Shown here one piece after another: positions 14,401-27,530 of a stretch of DNA of 64,000 bases. The stretch lies in NCBI GenBank assembly GCA_954871525.1, contig OX940864.1, positions 3,714,001-3,778,000 of the forward strand, written 5' to 3'. The stretch comes from Parietaria judaica. Lineage: Eukaryota; Streptophyta; Magnoliopsida; Rosales; Urticaceae. Made by a program: the position numbers and the translations under genes. Each line of letters opens with the position of its first letter. Within the stretch, counting starts at the first letter, position 1. The notes under the pieces were generated by a model. It ran no database searches. It was not told the origin of the DNA and worked only from the letters and a program-made list of their open reading frames with translations.

Positions 14401-16145
14401 TTGGAATTTGAACATAACAAGAGTTCTCATAGAAAAATATGTAAGGATTAAATTGTTGACGAGAAATGCCGTAGGAAATGCTATACCATTTCCTATAGCA
14501 TTTCTTTATTTTACATTTTTTACAACCTTAAATTTCGAACCAATTGAAAAAATAATGATTTTAGGGCTTATACATTGGAATTGAATATAACAAGAGTTCT
14601 CATGCAAAAATATGCAAGGATTAAATTGTTAACGAGAAATGCCATAGGAAATGCTATAACATTTCCAATAGCATTTATTTATTTGACATTTTTTACAACC
14701 TTAAATTTCGAACCAAGTGAAAAAATAATGATATTTGGGCCTATACATTGGAATTTGAATATAACAAGAGTTCTCATGCCAAAATATGCAAGGATTAAAT
14801 TGTTGAGGAGAAATGCCATAGGAAATGCTATATCATTTCCTATAGCATTTCTTTATTATACTTTTTTTACAACCTTAAATTTCGAACCAATTGAAAAATA
14901 ATGATTTTAAGGCTTATACATTGGAATTTGAATATAACAAGAGTTCTCATGCAAAAATATGCAAGGATTAAATTGTTGACGAGAAATGCCATAGGAAATG
15001 ATATAGCATTACCTATAGCATTTCTTTATTTTACATTGTTTACGACCTAAAATTTCGAACTAATTGAAAAAATAATGATTTTAGGGCTTATAAATTGGAA
15101 TTTGAATATAACAAGAGTTCTCATGCAAAAATATGAAAGTATTAAATTGTTGACGAGAAATGCCATAGGAAATGCTATAGCATTTCTTTATTTGACATTT
15201 TTTACAACCTTAAATTTCGAAACAATTGAAAAAATAATGATATTAGGGCTTATACATTGGAATTTGAATATAACAAGAGTTCTCATGCCAAAATATGCAA
15301 GGATTAAATTGTTGACGAGAAATGCCATAGGAAATGCTATAGCATTTCCTATAGCATTTCTTTATTTTACATTTTTTACAACCTTAAATTTCAAACCAAT
15401 TGAAAAAATAATTATTTTAGGGCTTATACATTGGAATTTGAATATAACAAGAGTTCTCATGCAAAAATATGCAAGGATTAAATTGTTGACGAGAAATGCC
15501 ATAGGAAATGCTATAGCATTTCCATTAGCATTTATTTATTTGACATTTTTTACAACCTTAAATTTCGAACCAATTGAAAAAATAATGATATTTGGGCTTA
15601 TACATTGGAATTTAAATATAACAAGAGTTCTCATGCCAAAATATGCAAGGATTAAATTGTTGACGAGAAATGCCATAGGAAATGCTATAGCATTTCCTAT
15701 AGCATTTCTTTATTTTACATTTTTTACAACCTTAAATTTCGAACCAATTGAAAAATAATGATTTTAAGGCTTATACATTGGAATTTGAACATAACAAGAG
15801 TTCTCATGCAAAAATATGTAAGGATTAAATTGTTGACGAGAAAGGCCATAGGAAATGCTATAGCATTTTCTATAGCATTTCTTTATTTTACATTGTTTAC
15901 GACCTAAAATTTCGAACCAATTGAAAAAATAATGATTTTAGGGCTTATACATTGGAATTTGAATATAACAAGAGTTCTCATGCAAAAATATGCAAGGATT
16001 AAATTGTTGACGAGAAATGCCATAGGAAATGCTATACCATTTCCTATAGCATTTCTTTATTTTACATTTTTTACAACCTTAAATTTCGAACCAATTGAAA
16101 AAATAATGATTTTAGGGCTTATACATTGGAATTGAATATAACAAG
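8440..16145 (+). repeat. Large HOR copy 2 (about 7.7 kb)
   Basis: Matches copy 1 monomer by monomer, first at offset 7532 and then at 7706. The extra monomer lies at about 9343-9517: copy 1 has a hybrid unit at the corresponding point, as expected from an in-register unequal exchange. A 146-bp truncated monomer at 10797-10942, followed by a CTAGGGCTTATACATTGGAA-type unit, is shared with copies 1, 3 and 4. The right boundary is approximate because the last part grades into the trimer block. Confidence 0.75.
9093..10919 (+). other. Longest open frame across satellite monomers (608 codons), unlikely to be a gene
   Basis: One forward frame stays open across ten and a half monomers because the monomers are 174 or 162 bp and the frame lacks stops. 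Each unit would encode a 58- or 54-residue repeat starting MILGLIHW, containing KYARIKLL and ending in a hydrophobic stretch with FFTTLNFEPIEK. The same happens at many places in the array, and single-base or two-base indels and stops end it repeatedly. No promoter, intron pattern or non-repeat sequence surrounds it. Variation between units includes many amino-acid changes (Q/P, L/F, N/I), with no obvious bias to silent sites. I infer a by-product of monomer length. Transcription of satellite DNA is common, but translation is not supported here. Confidence 0.85.
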
Positions 16146-16620
16146 AGTTCTCATGCAAAAATATGCAAGGATTAAATTGTTAACGAGAAATGCCATAGGA
16201 AATGCTATAACATTTCCAATAGCATTTATTTATTTGACATTTTTTACAACCTTAAATTTCGAACCAAGTGAAAAAATAATGATATTTGGGCCTATACATT
16301 GAAATTTGAATATAACAAGAGTTCTCATGCCAAAATATGCAAGGATTAAATTGTTGAGGAGAAATGCCAAAGGAAATGCTATATCATTTCCTATAGCATT
16401 TCTTTATTTTACTTTTTTTACAACCTTAAATTTCGAACCAATTGAAAAATAATGATTTTAAGGCTTATACATTGGAATTTGAATATAACAAGAGTTCTCA
16501 TGCAAAAATATGCAAGGATTAAATTGTTGACGAGAAATGCCATAGGAAATGCTATAGCATTTCCAATAGCATTTATTTATTTGACATTTTTTACAACCTT
16601 AAATTTCGAACCAATTGAAA

Positions 16621-18463
16621 AAATAATGATATTTGGGCTTATACATTGGATTTTGAATATAACAAGAGTACTCATGCAAAAATATGCAAGGATTAAATTG
16701 TTGACGAGAAATGCCATAGGAAATGGTATAGCATTTCTTTATTTGACATTTTTTACAACCTTAAATTTCGAACCAATTGAAAAAATAATGATATTAGGGC
16801 TTATACATTGGAATTTGAATATAACAAGAGTTCTCATGCCAAAATATGCAAGGATTAAATTGTTGACGAGAAATGCCATAGGAAATGCTATAGCATTTCC
16901 TATAGCATTTCTTTATTTTACATTTTTTACAACCTTAAATTTCGAACCAATTGAAAAAATAATGATTCTAGGGCTTATACATTGGAATTTTAATATAACA
17001 AGAGTTCTCAGGCAAAAATATGCAAGGATTAAATTGTTGACGAGAAATGCCATAGGAAATGCTATAGCATTTCCAATAGCATTTATTTATTTGACATTTT
17101 TTACGACCTTAAATTTCGAACCAATTGAAAAAATAATGATATTTGGGCTTATACATTGGATTTTGAATATAACAAGAGTACTCATGCAAAAATATGCAAG
17201 GATTAAATTGTTGACGAGAAATGCCATAGGAAATGGTATAGCATTTCTTTATTTGACATTTTTTACAACCTTAAATTTCGAACCAATTGAAAAAATAATG
17301 ATATTAGGGCTTATACATTGGAATTTGAATATAACAAGAGTTCTCATGCCAAAATATGCAAGGATTAAATTGTTGACGAGAAATGCCATAGGAAATGCTA
17401 TAGCATTTCCTATAGCATTTCTTTATTTTACATTTTTTACAACCTTAAATTTCGAACCAATTGAAAAAATAATGATTCTAGGGCTTATACATTGGAATTT
17501 TAATATAACAAGAGTTCTCAGGCAAAAATATGCAAGGATTAAATTGTTGACGAGAAATGCCATAGGAAATGCTATAGCATTTCCAATAGCATTTATTTAT
17601 TTGACATTTTTTACAACCTTAAATTTCGAACCAATTGAAAAAATAATGATATTTGGGCTTATACATTGAATTTTGAATATAACAAGAGTACTCATGCAAA
17701 AATATGCAAGGATTAAATTGTTGACGAGAAATGCCATAGGAAATGGTATAACATTTCTTTATTTGACATTTTTTACAACCTTAAATTTCGAACCAATTGA
17801 AAAAATAATGATATTAGGGCTTATACATTGGAATTTGAATATAACAAGAGTTCTCATGCCAAAATATGCAAGGATTAAATTGTTGACGAGAAATGCCATA
17901 GGAAATGCTATAGCATTTCCTATAGCATTTCTTTATTTTACATTTTTTACAACCTTAAATTTCGAACCAATTGAAAAAATAATGATTCTAGGGCTTATAC
18001 ATTGGAATTTTAATATAACAAGAGTTCTCAGGCAAAAATATGCAAGGATTAAATTGTTGACGAGAAATGCCATAGGAAATGCTATAGCATTTCCAATAGC
18101 ATTTATTTATTTGACATTTTTTACAACCTTAAATTTCGAACCAATTGAAAAAATAATGATATTTGGGCTTATACATTGGATTTTGAATATAACAAGAGTA
18201 CTCATGCAAAAATATGCAAGGATTAAATTGTTGACGAGAAATGCCATAGGAAATGGTATAGCATTTCTTTATTTGACATTTTTTACAACCTTAAATTTCG
18301 AACCAATTGAAAAAATAATGATATTAGGGCTTATACATTGGAATTTGAATATAACAAGAGTTCTCATGCCAAAATATGCAAGGATTAAATTGTTGACGAG
18401 AAATGCCATAGGAAATATTTTACATTTTTTACAACCTTAAATTTCGAACCAATTGAAAAAATA
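16621..18463 (+). repeat. 510-bp trimer HOR block, about 3.6 copies
   Basis: The mark GATATTTGGGCTTATACATT with the following GGATTTTG or GAATTTTG recurs at 16621, 17131, 17641 and 18151, exactly 510 bases apart. Each unit has three monomers of 162, 174 and 174 bp: one with GGAAATGGTATAGC and the 12-bp loss, one with CATGCCAAAATATGC, and one with CTCAGGCAAAAATATGC. The fourth copy is cut by the 146-bp truncated monomer at 18318-18463. Copies are nearly identical, so the expansion is recent. The same trimer occurs once or twice in copies 1 and 2 and again at 22231-23576. Confidence 0.85.
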
Positions 18464-21400
18464 ATGATTCTAGGGCTTATACATTGGAATTTTAATATAA
18501 CAAGAGTTCTCAGGCAAAAATATGCAAGGATTAAATTGTTGACGAGAAATGCCATAGGAAATGCTATAGCATTTCCAATAGCATTTATTTATTTGACATT
18601 TTTTACAACCTTAAATTTCGAACCAATTGAAAAAATAATGATATTTGGGATTATACATTGGAATTTGAATATAACAAGAGTTCTCATGCCAAAATATGCA
18701 AGGATTAAATTGTTGACGAGAAATGCCATAGGAAATGCTATAGCGTTTCCTATAGCATTTCTTTATTTTACATTTTTTACAACCTTAAATTTTGAACCAA
18801 TTGAAAAAGTAATGACTTTAAGGCTTATACATTGGAATTTGAATACAACAAGAGTTCTCATGCAAAAATATGCAAGGATTAAATTGTTGACGAGAAATGC
18901 CATAGGAAATGCTATAGCATTTCCTATAGCATTTCTTTATTTTACATTGTTTTCGACCTAAATTTTTGAACCAATTGAAAAAAATAATGATTTTAGGGCT
19001 TATACATTGGAATTTGAATATAACAAGAGTTCTCATGCAAAAATATGCAAGGATTAAATTGTTGACGAGAAATGCCATACGAAATGCTATAGCATTTCTT
19101 TATTTGACATTTTTTACAACCTTAAATTTCGAACCAATTGAAAAAATAATGATATTAGGGATTATACAATTGAATTTGAATATAACAAGAGTTCTCATGC
19201 CAAAATATGCAAGGATTAAATTGTTGACGAGAAATGCCATAGGAAATGCTAGCATTTCCTATAGAATTTCTTTATTTTACATTGTTTACGACCTAAAATT
19301 TTGAACCAATTGAAATAATAATGATTTTAGGGCTTATACATTGGAATTTGAATATAACAAGAGTTCTCATGCAAAAATATGCAAGGATTAAATTGTTGAC
19401 GAGAAATGCCATACGAAATGCTATAGCATTTCCTACAGCATTTCTTTATTTGATATTTTTTACAACCTTAAATTTCGAACCAATTGAAAAAATAATTATT
19501 TTAGGGCTTATACATTGGAATTTGAATATAACAAGATTTCTCATGCCAAAATATACAAGGATTAAATTGTTGACGAGAAATGCCATAGGAAATGCTATAG
19601 CATTTCCTATAGCATTTCTTTATTTTACATTGTTTACGACCTAAAATTTCGAACCAATTGAAAAAATAATGATTTTAGGGCTTATACATTGGAATTTGAA
19701 TATAACAAGAGTTCTCATGCAAAAATATGCAAGGATTAAATTGTTGACGAGAAATGCCATAGGCAATGCTATAGCATATCCAATAGCATTTATTTATTTG
19801 ACATTTTTTACAACCTTAAATTTCGAACCAATTGAAAAAATAATGATATTTGGGCTTATACATTGGAATTTGAATATAACAAGAGTTCTCATGCCAAAAT
19901 ATGCAAGGATTAAATTGTTGACGAGAAATGCCATAGGAAATGCTAGCATTTCTTTATTTTACATTTTTTACAACCTTAAATTTCGAACCAATTGAAAAAG
20001 TAATGACTTTAAGGCTTACACATTGGAATTTGAATACAACAAGATTTCTCATGCAAAAATATGCAAGGATTAAATTGTTGACGAGAAATGCCATAGGAAA
20101 TGCTATAGCATTTCCTGTAGCATTTCTTTATTTTACATTGTTTACGACCTAAATTTTTGAACCAATTGAAAAAATAATGGTTTTAGGGCTTATACATTGG
20201 AATTTAAATATAACAAGAGTTCTCATGCAAAAATATGCAAGGATTAAATTGTTAACGAGAAATGCCATAGGAAATGCTATAACATTTCCAATAGCATTTA
20301 TTTATTTGACATTTTTTACAACCTTAAATTTCGAACCAAGTGAAAAAATAATGATATTTGGGCCTATACATTGGAATTTGAATATAACAAGAGTTCTCAT
20401 GCCAAAATATGCAAGGATTAAATTGTTGAGGAGAAATGCCATAGGAAATGCTATATCATTTCCTATAGCATTTCTTTATTATACTTTTTTTACAACCTTA
20501 AATTTCGAACCAATTGAAAAATAATGATTTTAAGGCTTATACATTGGAATTTGAATATAACAAGAGTTCTCATGCAAAAATATGCAAGGATTAAATTGTT
20601 GACGAGAAATGCCATAGGAAATGATATAGCATTACCTATAGCATTTCTTTATTTTACATTGTTTACGACCTAAAATTTCGAACTAATTGAAAAAATAATG
20701 ATTTTAGGGCTTATAAATTGGAATTTGAATATAACAAGAGTTCTCATGCAAAAATATGAAAGTATTAAATTGTTGACGAGAAATGCCATAGGAAATGCTA
20801 TAGCATTTCTTTATTTGACATTTTTTACAACCTTAAATTTCGAAACAATTGAAAAAATAATGATATTAGGGCTTATACATTGGAATTTGAATATAACAAG
20901 AGTTCTCATGCCAAAATATGCAAGGATTAAATTGTTGACGAGAAATGCCATAGGAAATGCTATAGCATTTCCTATAGCATTTCTTTATTTTACATTTTTT
21001 ACAACCTTAAATTTCAAACCAATTGAAAAAATAATTATTTTAGGGCTTATACATTGGAATTTGAATATAACAAGAGTTCTCATGCAAAAATATGCAAGGA
21101 TTAAATTGTTGACGAGAAATGCCATAGGAAATGCTATAGCATTTCCATTAGCATTTATTTATTTGACATTTTTTACAACCTTAAATTTCGAACCAATTGA
21201 AAAAATAATGATATTTGGGCTTATACATTGGAATTTAAATATAACAAGAGTTCTCATGCCAAAATATGCAAGGATTAAATTGTTGACGAGAAATGCCATA
21301 GGAAATGCTATAGCATTTCCTATAGCATTTCTTTATTTTACATTTTTTACAACCTTAAATTTCGAACCAATTGAAAAATAATGATTTTAAGGCTTATACA

Positions 21401-22074
21401 TTGGAATTTGAACATAACAAGAGTTCTCATGCAAAAATATGTAAGGATTAAATTGTTGACGAGAAATGCCATAGGAAATGCTATAGCATTTTCTATAGCA
21501 TTTCTTTATTTTACATTGTTTACGACCTAAAATTTCGAACCAATTGAAAAAATAATGATTTTAGGGCTTATACATTGGAATTTGAATATAACAAGAGTTC
21601 TCATGCAAAAATATGCAAGGATTAAATTGTTGACGAGAAATGCCATAGGAAATGCTATACCATTTCCTATAGCATTTCTTTATTTTACATTTTTTACAAC
21701 CTTAAATTTCGAACCAATTGAAAAAATAATGATTTTAGGGCTTATACATTGGAATTGAATATAACAAGAGTTCTCATGCAAAAATATGCAAGGATTAAAT
21801 TGTTAACGAGAAATGCCATAGGAAATGCTATAACATTTCCAATAGCATTTATTTATTTGACATTTTTTACAACCTTAAATTTCGAACCAAGTGAAAAAAT
21901 AATGATATTTGGGCCTATACATTGAAATTTGAATATAACAAGAGTTCTCATGCCAAAATATGCAAGGATTAAATTGTTGAGGAGAAATGCCAAAGGAAAT
22001 GCAATATCATTTCCTATAGCATTTCTTTATTTTACTTTTTTTACAACCTTAAATTTCGAACCAATTGAAAAATA
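18464..22074 (+). repeat. Large HOR copy 3, internally deleted by 1898 bp
   Basis: From 18464 to about 20220 it matches copy 2 at offset 7521. From about 20240 onward it matches copy 2 at offset 5623. The difference, 1898 bp, is a block of about eleven monomers present in copies 1, 2 and 4 but absent here. The join lies inside one monomer near 20230-20250, where a GTTTTAGGGCTTATACATTGG-type start is followed by a TTGTTAACGAG-type middle. It is in register, as expected from exchange between two similar monomers. Confidence 0.8.
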
Positions 22075-22230
22075 ATGATTTTAAGGCTTATACATTGGAA
22101 TTTGAATATAACAAGAGTTCTCATCCAAAAATATGCAAGGATTAAATTGTTGACGAGAAATGCCATAGGAAATGCTATAGCATTTCCAATAGCATTTATT
22201 TATTTGACATTTTTTACAACCTTAAATTTC

Positions 22231-23576
22231 GAACCAATTGAAAAAATAATGATATTTGGGCTTATACATTGGATTTTGAATATAACAAGAGTACTCATGC
22301 AAAAATATGCAAGGATTAAATTGTTGACGAGAAATGCCATAGGAAATGGTATAGCATTTCTTTATTTGACATTTTTTACAACCTTAAATTTCGAACCAAT
22401 TGAAAAAATAATGATATTAGGGCTTATACATTGGAATTTGAATATAACAAGAGTTCTCATGCCAAAATATGCAAGGATTAAATTGTTGACGAGAAATGCC
22501 ATAGGAAATGCTATAGCATTTCCTATAGCATTTCTTTATTTTACATTTTTTACAACCTTAAATTTCGAACCAATTGAAAAAATAATGATTCTAGGGCTTA
22601 TACATTGGAATTTTAATATAACAAGAGTTCTCAGGCAAAAATATGCAAGGATTAAATTGTTGACGAGAAATGCCATAGGAAATGCTATAGCATTTCCAAT
22701 AGCATTTATTTATTTGACATTTTTTACAACCTTAAATTTCGAACCAATTGAAAAAATAATGATATTTGGGCTTATACATTGGATTTTGAATATAACAAGA
22801 GTACTCATGCAAAAATATGCAAGGATTAAATTGTTGACGAGAAATGCCATAGGAAATGGTATAGCATTTCTTTATTTTACATTGTTTACGACCTAAAATT
22901 TCGAACCAATTGAAAAAATAATGATTTTAGGGCTTATACATTGGAATTTGAATATAACAAGAGTTCTCATGCAAAAATATGCAAGGATTAAATTGTTGAC
23001 GAGAAATGCCATAGGAAATGCTATAGCATTTCCTATAGCATTTCTTTATTTTACATTTTTTACAACCTTAAATTTCGAACCAATTGAAAAAATAATGATT
23101 CTAGGGCTTATACATTGGAATTTTAATATAACAAGAGTTCTCAGGCAAAAATATGCAAGGATTAAATTGTTGACGAGAAATGCCATAGGAAATGCTATAG
23201 CATTTCCAATAGCATTTATTTATTTGACATTTTTTACAACCTTAAATTTCGAACCAATTGAAAAAATAATGATATTTGGGCTTATACATTGGATTTTGAA
23301 TATAACAAGAGTACTCATGCAAAAATATGCAAGGATTAAATTGTTGACGAGAAATGCCATAGGAAATGGTATAGCATTTCTTTATTTGACATTTTTTACA
23401 ACCTTAAATTTCGAACCAATTGAAAAAATAATGATATTAGGGCTTATACATTGGAATTTGAATATAACAAGAGTTCTCATGCCAAAATATGCAAGGATTA
23501 AATTGTTGACGAGAAATGCCATAGGAAATATTTTACATTTTTTACAACCTTAAATTTCGAACCAATTGAAAAAATA
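22231..23576 (+). repeat. Second 510-bp trimer block
   Basis: The GATATTTGGGCTTATACATT mark is spaced 510 bases apart starting from 22231, 22741 and 23251. The middle unit is a hybrid: near 22880-22930 it changes to TTTTACATTGTTTACGACC followed by a CATGCAAAAATATGC monomer, so it was rebuilt by an exchange with another monomer type. It ends in the 146-bp truncated monomer at 23431-23576, as in the other copies. Confidence 0.8.
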
Positions 23577-26500
23577 ATGATTCTAGGGCTTATACATTGG
23601 AATTTTAATATAACAAGAGTTCTCAGGCAAAAATATGCAAGGATTAAATTGTTGACGAGAAATGCCATAGGAAATGCTATAGCATTTCCAATAGCATTTA
23701 TTTATTTGACATTTTTTACAACCTTAAATTTCGAACCAATTGAAAAAATAATGATATTTGGGATTATACATTGGAATTTGAATATAACAAGAGTTCTCAT
23801 GCCAAAATATGCAAGGATTAAATTGTTGACGAGAAATGCCATAGGAAATGCTATAGCGTTTCCTATAGCATTTCTTTATTTTACATTTTTTACAACCTTA
23901 AATTTTGAACCAATTGAAAAAGTAATGACTTTAAGGCTTATACATTGGAATTTGAATACAACAAGAGTTCTCATGCAAAAATATGCAAGGATTAAATTGT
24001 TGACGAGAAATGCCATAGGAAATGCTATAGCATTTCCTATAGCATTTCTTTATTTTACATTGTTTTCGACCTAAATTTTTGAACCAATTGAAAAAAATAA
24101 TGATTTTAGGGCTTATACATTGGAATTTGAATATAACAAGAGTTCTCATGCAAAAATATGCAAGGATTAAATTGTTGACGAGAAATGCCATACGAAATGC
24201 TATAGCATTTCTTTATTTGACATTTTTTACAACCTTAAATTTCGAACCAATTGAAAAAATAATGATATTAGGGATTATACAATTGAATTTGAATATAACA
24301 AGAGTTCTCATGCCAAAATATGCAAGGATTAAATTGTTGACGAGAAATGCCATAGGAAATGCTAGCATTTCCTATAGAATTTCTTTATTTTACATTGTTT
24401 ACGACCTAAAATTTTGAACCAATTGAAATAATAATGATTTTAGGGCTTATACATTGGAATTTGAATATAACAAGAGTTCTCATGCAAAAATATGCAAGGA
24501 TTAAATTGTTGACGAGAAATGCCATACGAAATGCTATAGCATTTCCTACAGCATTTCTTTATTTGATATTTTTTACAACCTTAAATTTCGAACCAATTGA
24601 AAAAATAATTATTTTAGGGCTTATACATTGGAATTTGAATATAACAAGATTTCTCATGCCAAAATATACAAGGATTAAATTGTTGACGAGAAATGCCATA
24701 GGAAATGCTATAGCATTTCCTATAGCATTTCTTTATTTTACATTGTTTACGACCTAAAATTTCGAACCAATTGAAAAAATAATGATTTTAGGGCTTATAC
24801 ATTGGAATTTGAATATAACAAGAGTTCTCATGCAAAAATATGCAAGGATTAAATTGTTGACGAGAAATGCCATAGGCAATGCTATAGCATATCCAATAGC
24901 ATTTATTTATTTGACATTTTTTACAACCTTAAATTTCGAACCAATTGAAAAAATAATGATATTTGGGCTTATACATTGGAATTTGAATATAACAAGAGTT
25001 CTCATGCCAAAATATGCAAGGATTAAATTGTTGACGAGAAATGCCATAGGAAATGCTAGCATTTCTTTATTTTACATTTTTTACAACCTTAAATTTCGAA
25101 CCAATTGAAAAAGTAATGACTTTAAGGCTTACACATTGGAATTTGAATACAACAAGATTTCTCATGCAAAAATATGCAAGGATTAAATTGTTGACGAGAA
25201 ATGCCATAGGAAATGCTATAGCATTTCCTGTAGCATTTCTTTATTTTACATTGTTTACGACCTAAAGTTTTGAACCAATTGAAAAAATAATGGTTTTAGG
25301 GCTTATACATTGGAATTTAAATATAACAAGAGTTCTCATGCAAAAATATGCAAGGATTAAATTGTTGACGAGAAATGCCATAGGAAATACTATAGCATTT
25401 CTTTATTTGACATTTTTTACAACCTTAAATTTCGAACCAATTGAAAAAATATTGATATTAGGGCTTATACATTAGAATTTGAATATAACAAGAGTTCTCA
25501 TGCCAAAATATGCAAGGATTAAATTGTTGACGAGAAATGCCATAGGAAATGCTAGCATTTCCTATAGAATTTCTTTATTTTACATTGTTTACGACCTAAA
25601 ATTTTGAACCAATTGAAAAAATAATGATTTTAGGGCTTATACATTGTAATTTGAATATAACAAGAGTTCTAATGCAAAAATATGCAAGGATTAAATTGTT
25701 GACGAGAAATGCCATACGAAATGCTATAGCATTTCCTATAGCATTTCTTTATTTGATATTTTTTACAACCTTAAATTTCGAACCAATTGAAAAAATAATG
25801 ATTTTAGGGCTTATACATTAAAATTTGAATATAACAAGTGTTCTCATGCCAAAATATACAAGGATTAAATTGTTGACGAGAAATGCCATAGGAAATGCTA
25901 TAGAATTTCCTATAGCATTTCTTTATTTTACATTGTTTACGACCTAAAATTTTGAACCAATTGAAAAAATAATGATTTTAGGGCTTATACATTGGAATTT
26001 TAATATAAGAAGAGTTCTCATGCAAAAATATGCAAGGATTAATCTATTGACGAGAAATGCCATACGAAATGCTATAGCATTTCCAATAGCATTTATTTAT
26101 TTGACATTTTTTACAACCTTAAATTTCGAACCAATTGAAAAAATAATGATATTTGGGCTTATACATTAGAATTTGAATAAAACAAGAGTTCTCATGCCAA
26201 AATATGCAAGGATTAAATTGTTGACGAGAAATGCCATAGGAAATGCTATAGCATTTCCTATAGCATTTCTTTATTTTACATTTTTTACAACCTTAAATTT
26301 CGAACCAATTGAAAAAATAATGTTTTTAGGGCTTATACATTGGAATTTTAATATAACAAGAGTTCTCATGCAAAAATATTCAAGGATTAAATTGTTGACG
26401 AGAAATGCCATAGGAAATGCTATAGCATTTCCAATAGCATTTATTTATTTGACATTTTTTACAACCTTAAATTTTGAACCAATTGAAAAAATAATGATAT

Positions 26501-27530
26501 TTGGGCTTATACATTGGAATTTGAATATAACAAGAGTTCTCATGCCAAAATATGCAAGGATTAAATTGTTGACGAGAAATGCCATAGGAAATGCTATAGC
26601 ATTTCCTATAGCATTTCTTTATTTTACATTTTTTACAACCTTAAATTTCGAACCAATTGAAAAAATAATGATTTTAGGGCTTATACATTGGAATTTTAAT
26701 ATAACAAGAGTTCTCATGCAAAAATATTCAAGGATTAAATTGTTGACGAGAAATGCCATAGGAAATGCTATAGCATTTCCAATAGCATTTATTTATTTGA
26801 CATTTTTTACAACCTTAAATTTCGAACCAATTAAAAAAATAATGATATTTGGGCTTATACATTGGAATTTGAATATAACAAGAGTTCTCATGCCAAAATA
26901 TGCAAGGATTAAATTATTGACGAGAAATGCCATAGGAAATGCTATAGCATTTCCTATAGCATTTCTTTATTTTACATTTTTTACAACCTTATATTTCGAA
27001 CCAATTGAAAAATAATGATTTTAAGGCTTATGCATTGGAATTTGAACATAACAAGAGTTCTCATAGAAAAATATGTAAGGATTAAATTGTTGACGAGAAA
27101 TGCCGTAGGAAATGCTATACCATTTCCTATAGCATTTCTTTATTTTACATTTTTTACAACCTTAAATTTCGAACCAATTGAAAAAATAATGATTTTAGGG
27201 CTTATACATTGGAATTGAATATAACAAGAGTTCTCATGCAAAAATATGCAAGGATTAAATTGTTAACGAGAAATGCCATAGGAAATGCTATAACATTTCC
27301 AATAGCATTTATTTATTTGACATTTTTTACAACCTTAAATTTCGAACCAAGTGAAAAAATAATGATATTTGGGCCTATACATTGGAATTTGAATATAACA
27401 AGAGTTCTCATGCCAAAATATGCAAGGATTAAATTGTTGAGGAGAAATGCCATAGGAAATGCTATATCATTTCCTATAGCATTTCTTTATTATACTTTTT
27501 TTACAACCTTAAATTTCGAACCAATTGAAA
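23577..27530 (+). repeat. Large HOR copy 4
   Basis: Matches copy 3 at offset 5113 and copy 2 at offset 12634. It contains the block deleted from copy 3, so copy 4 did not derive from copy 3 as it now stands. Beyond 27530 similarity to copy 2 continues to about 29090, but that part also belongs to the 2395-bp duplication. Confidence 0.78.
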
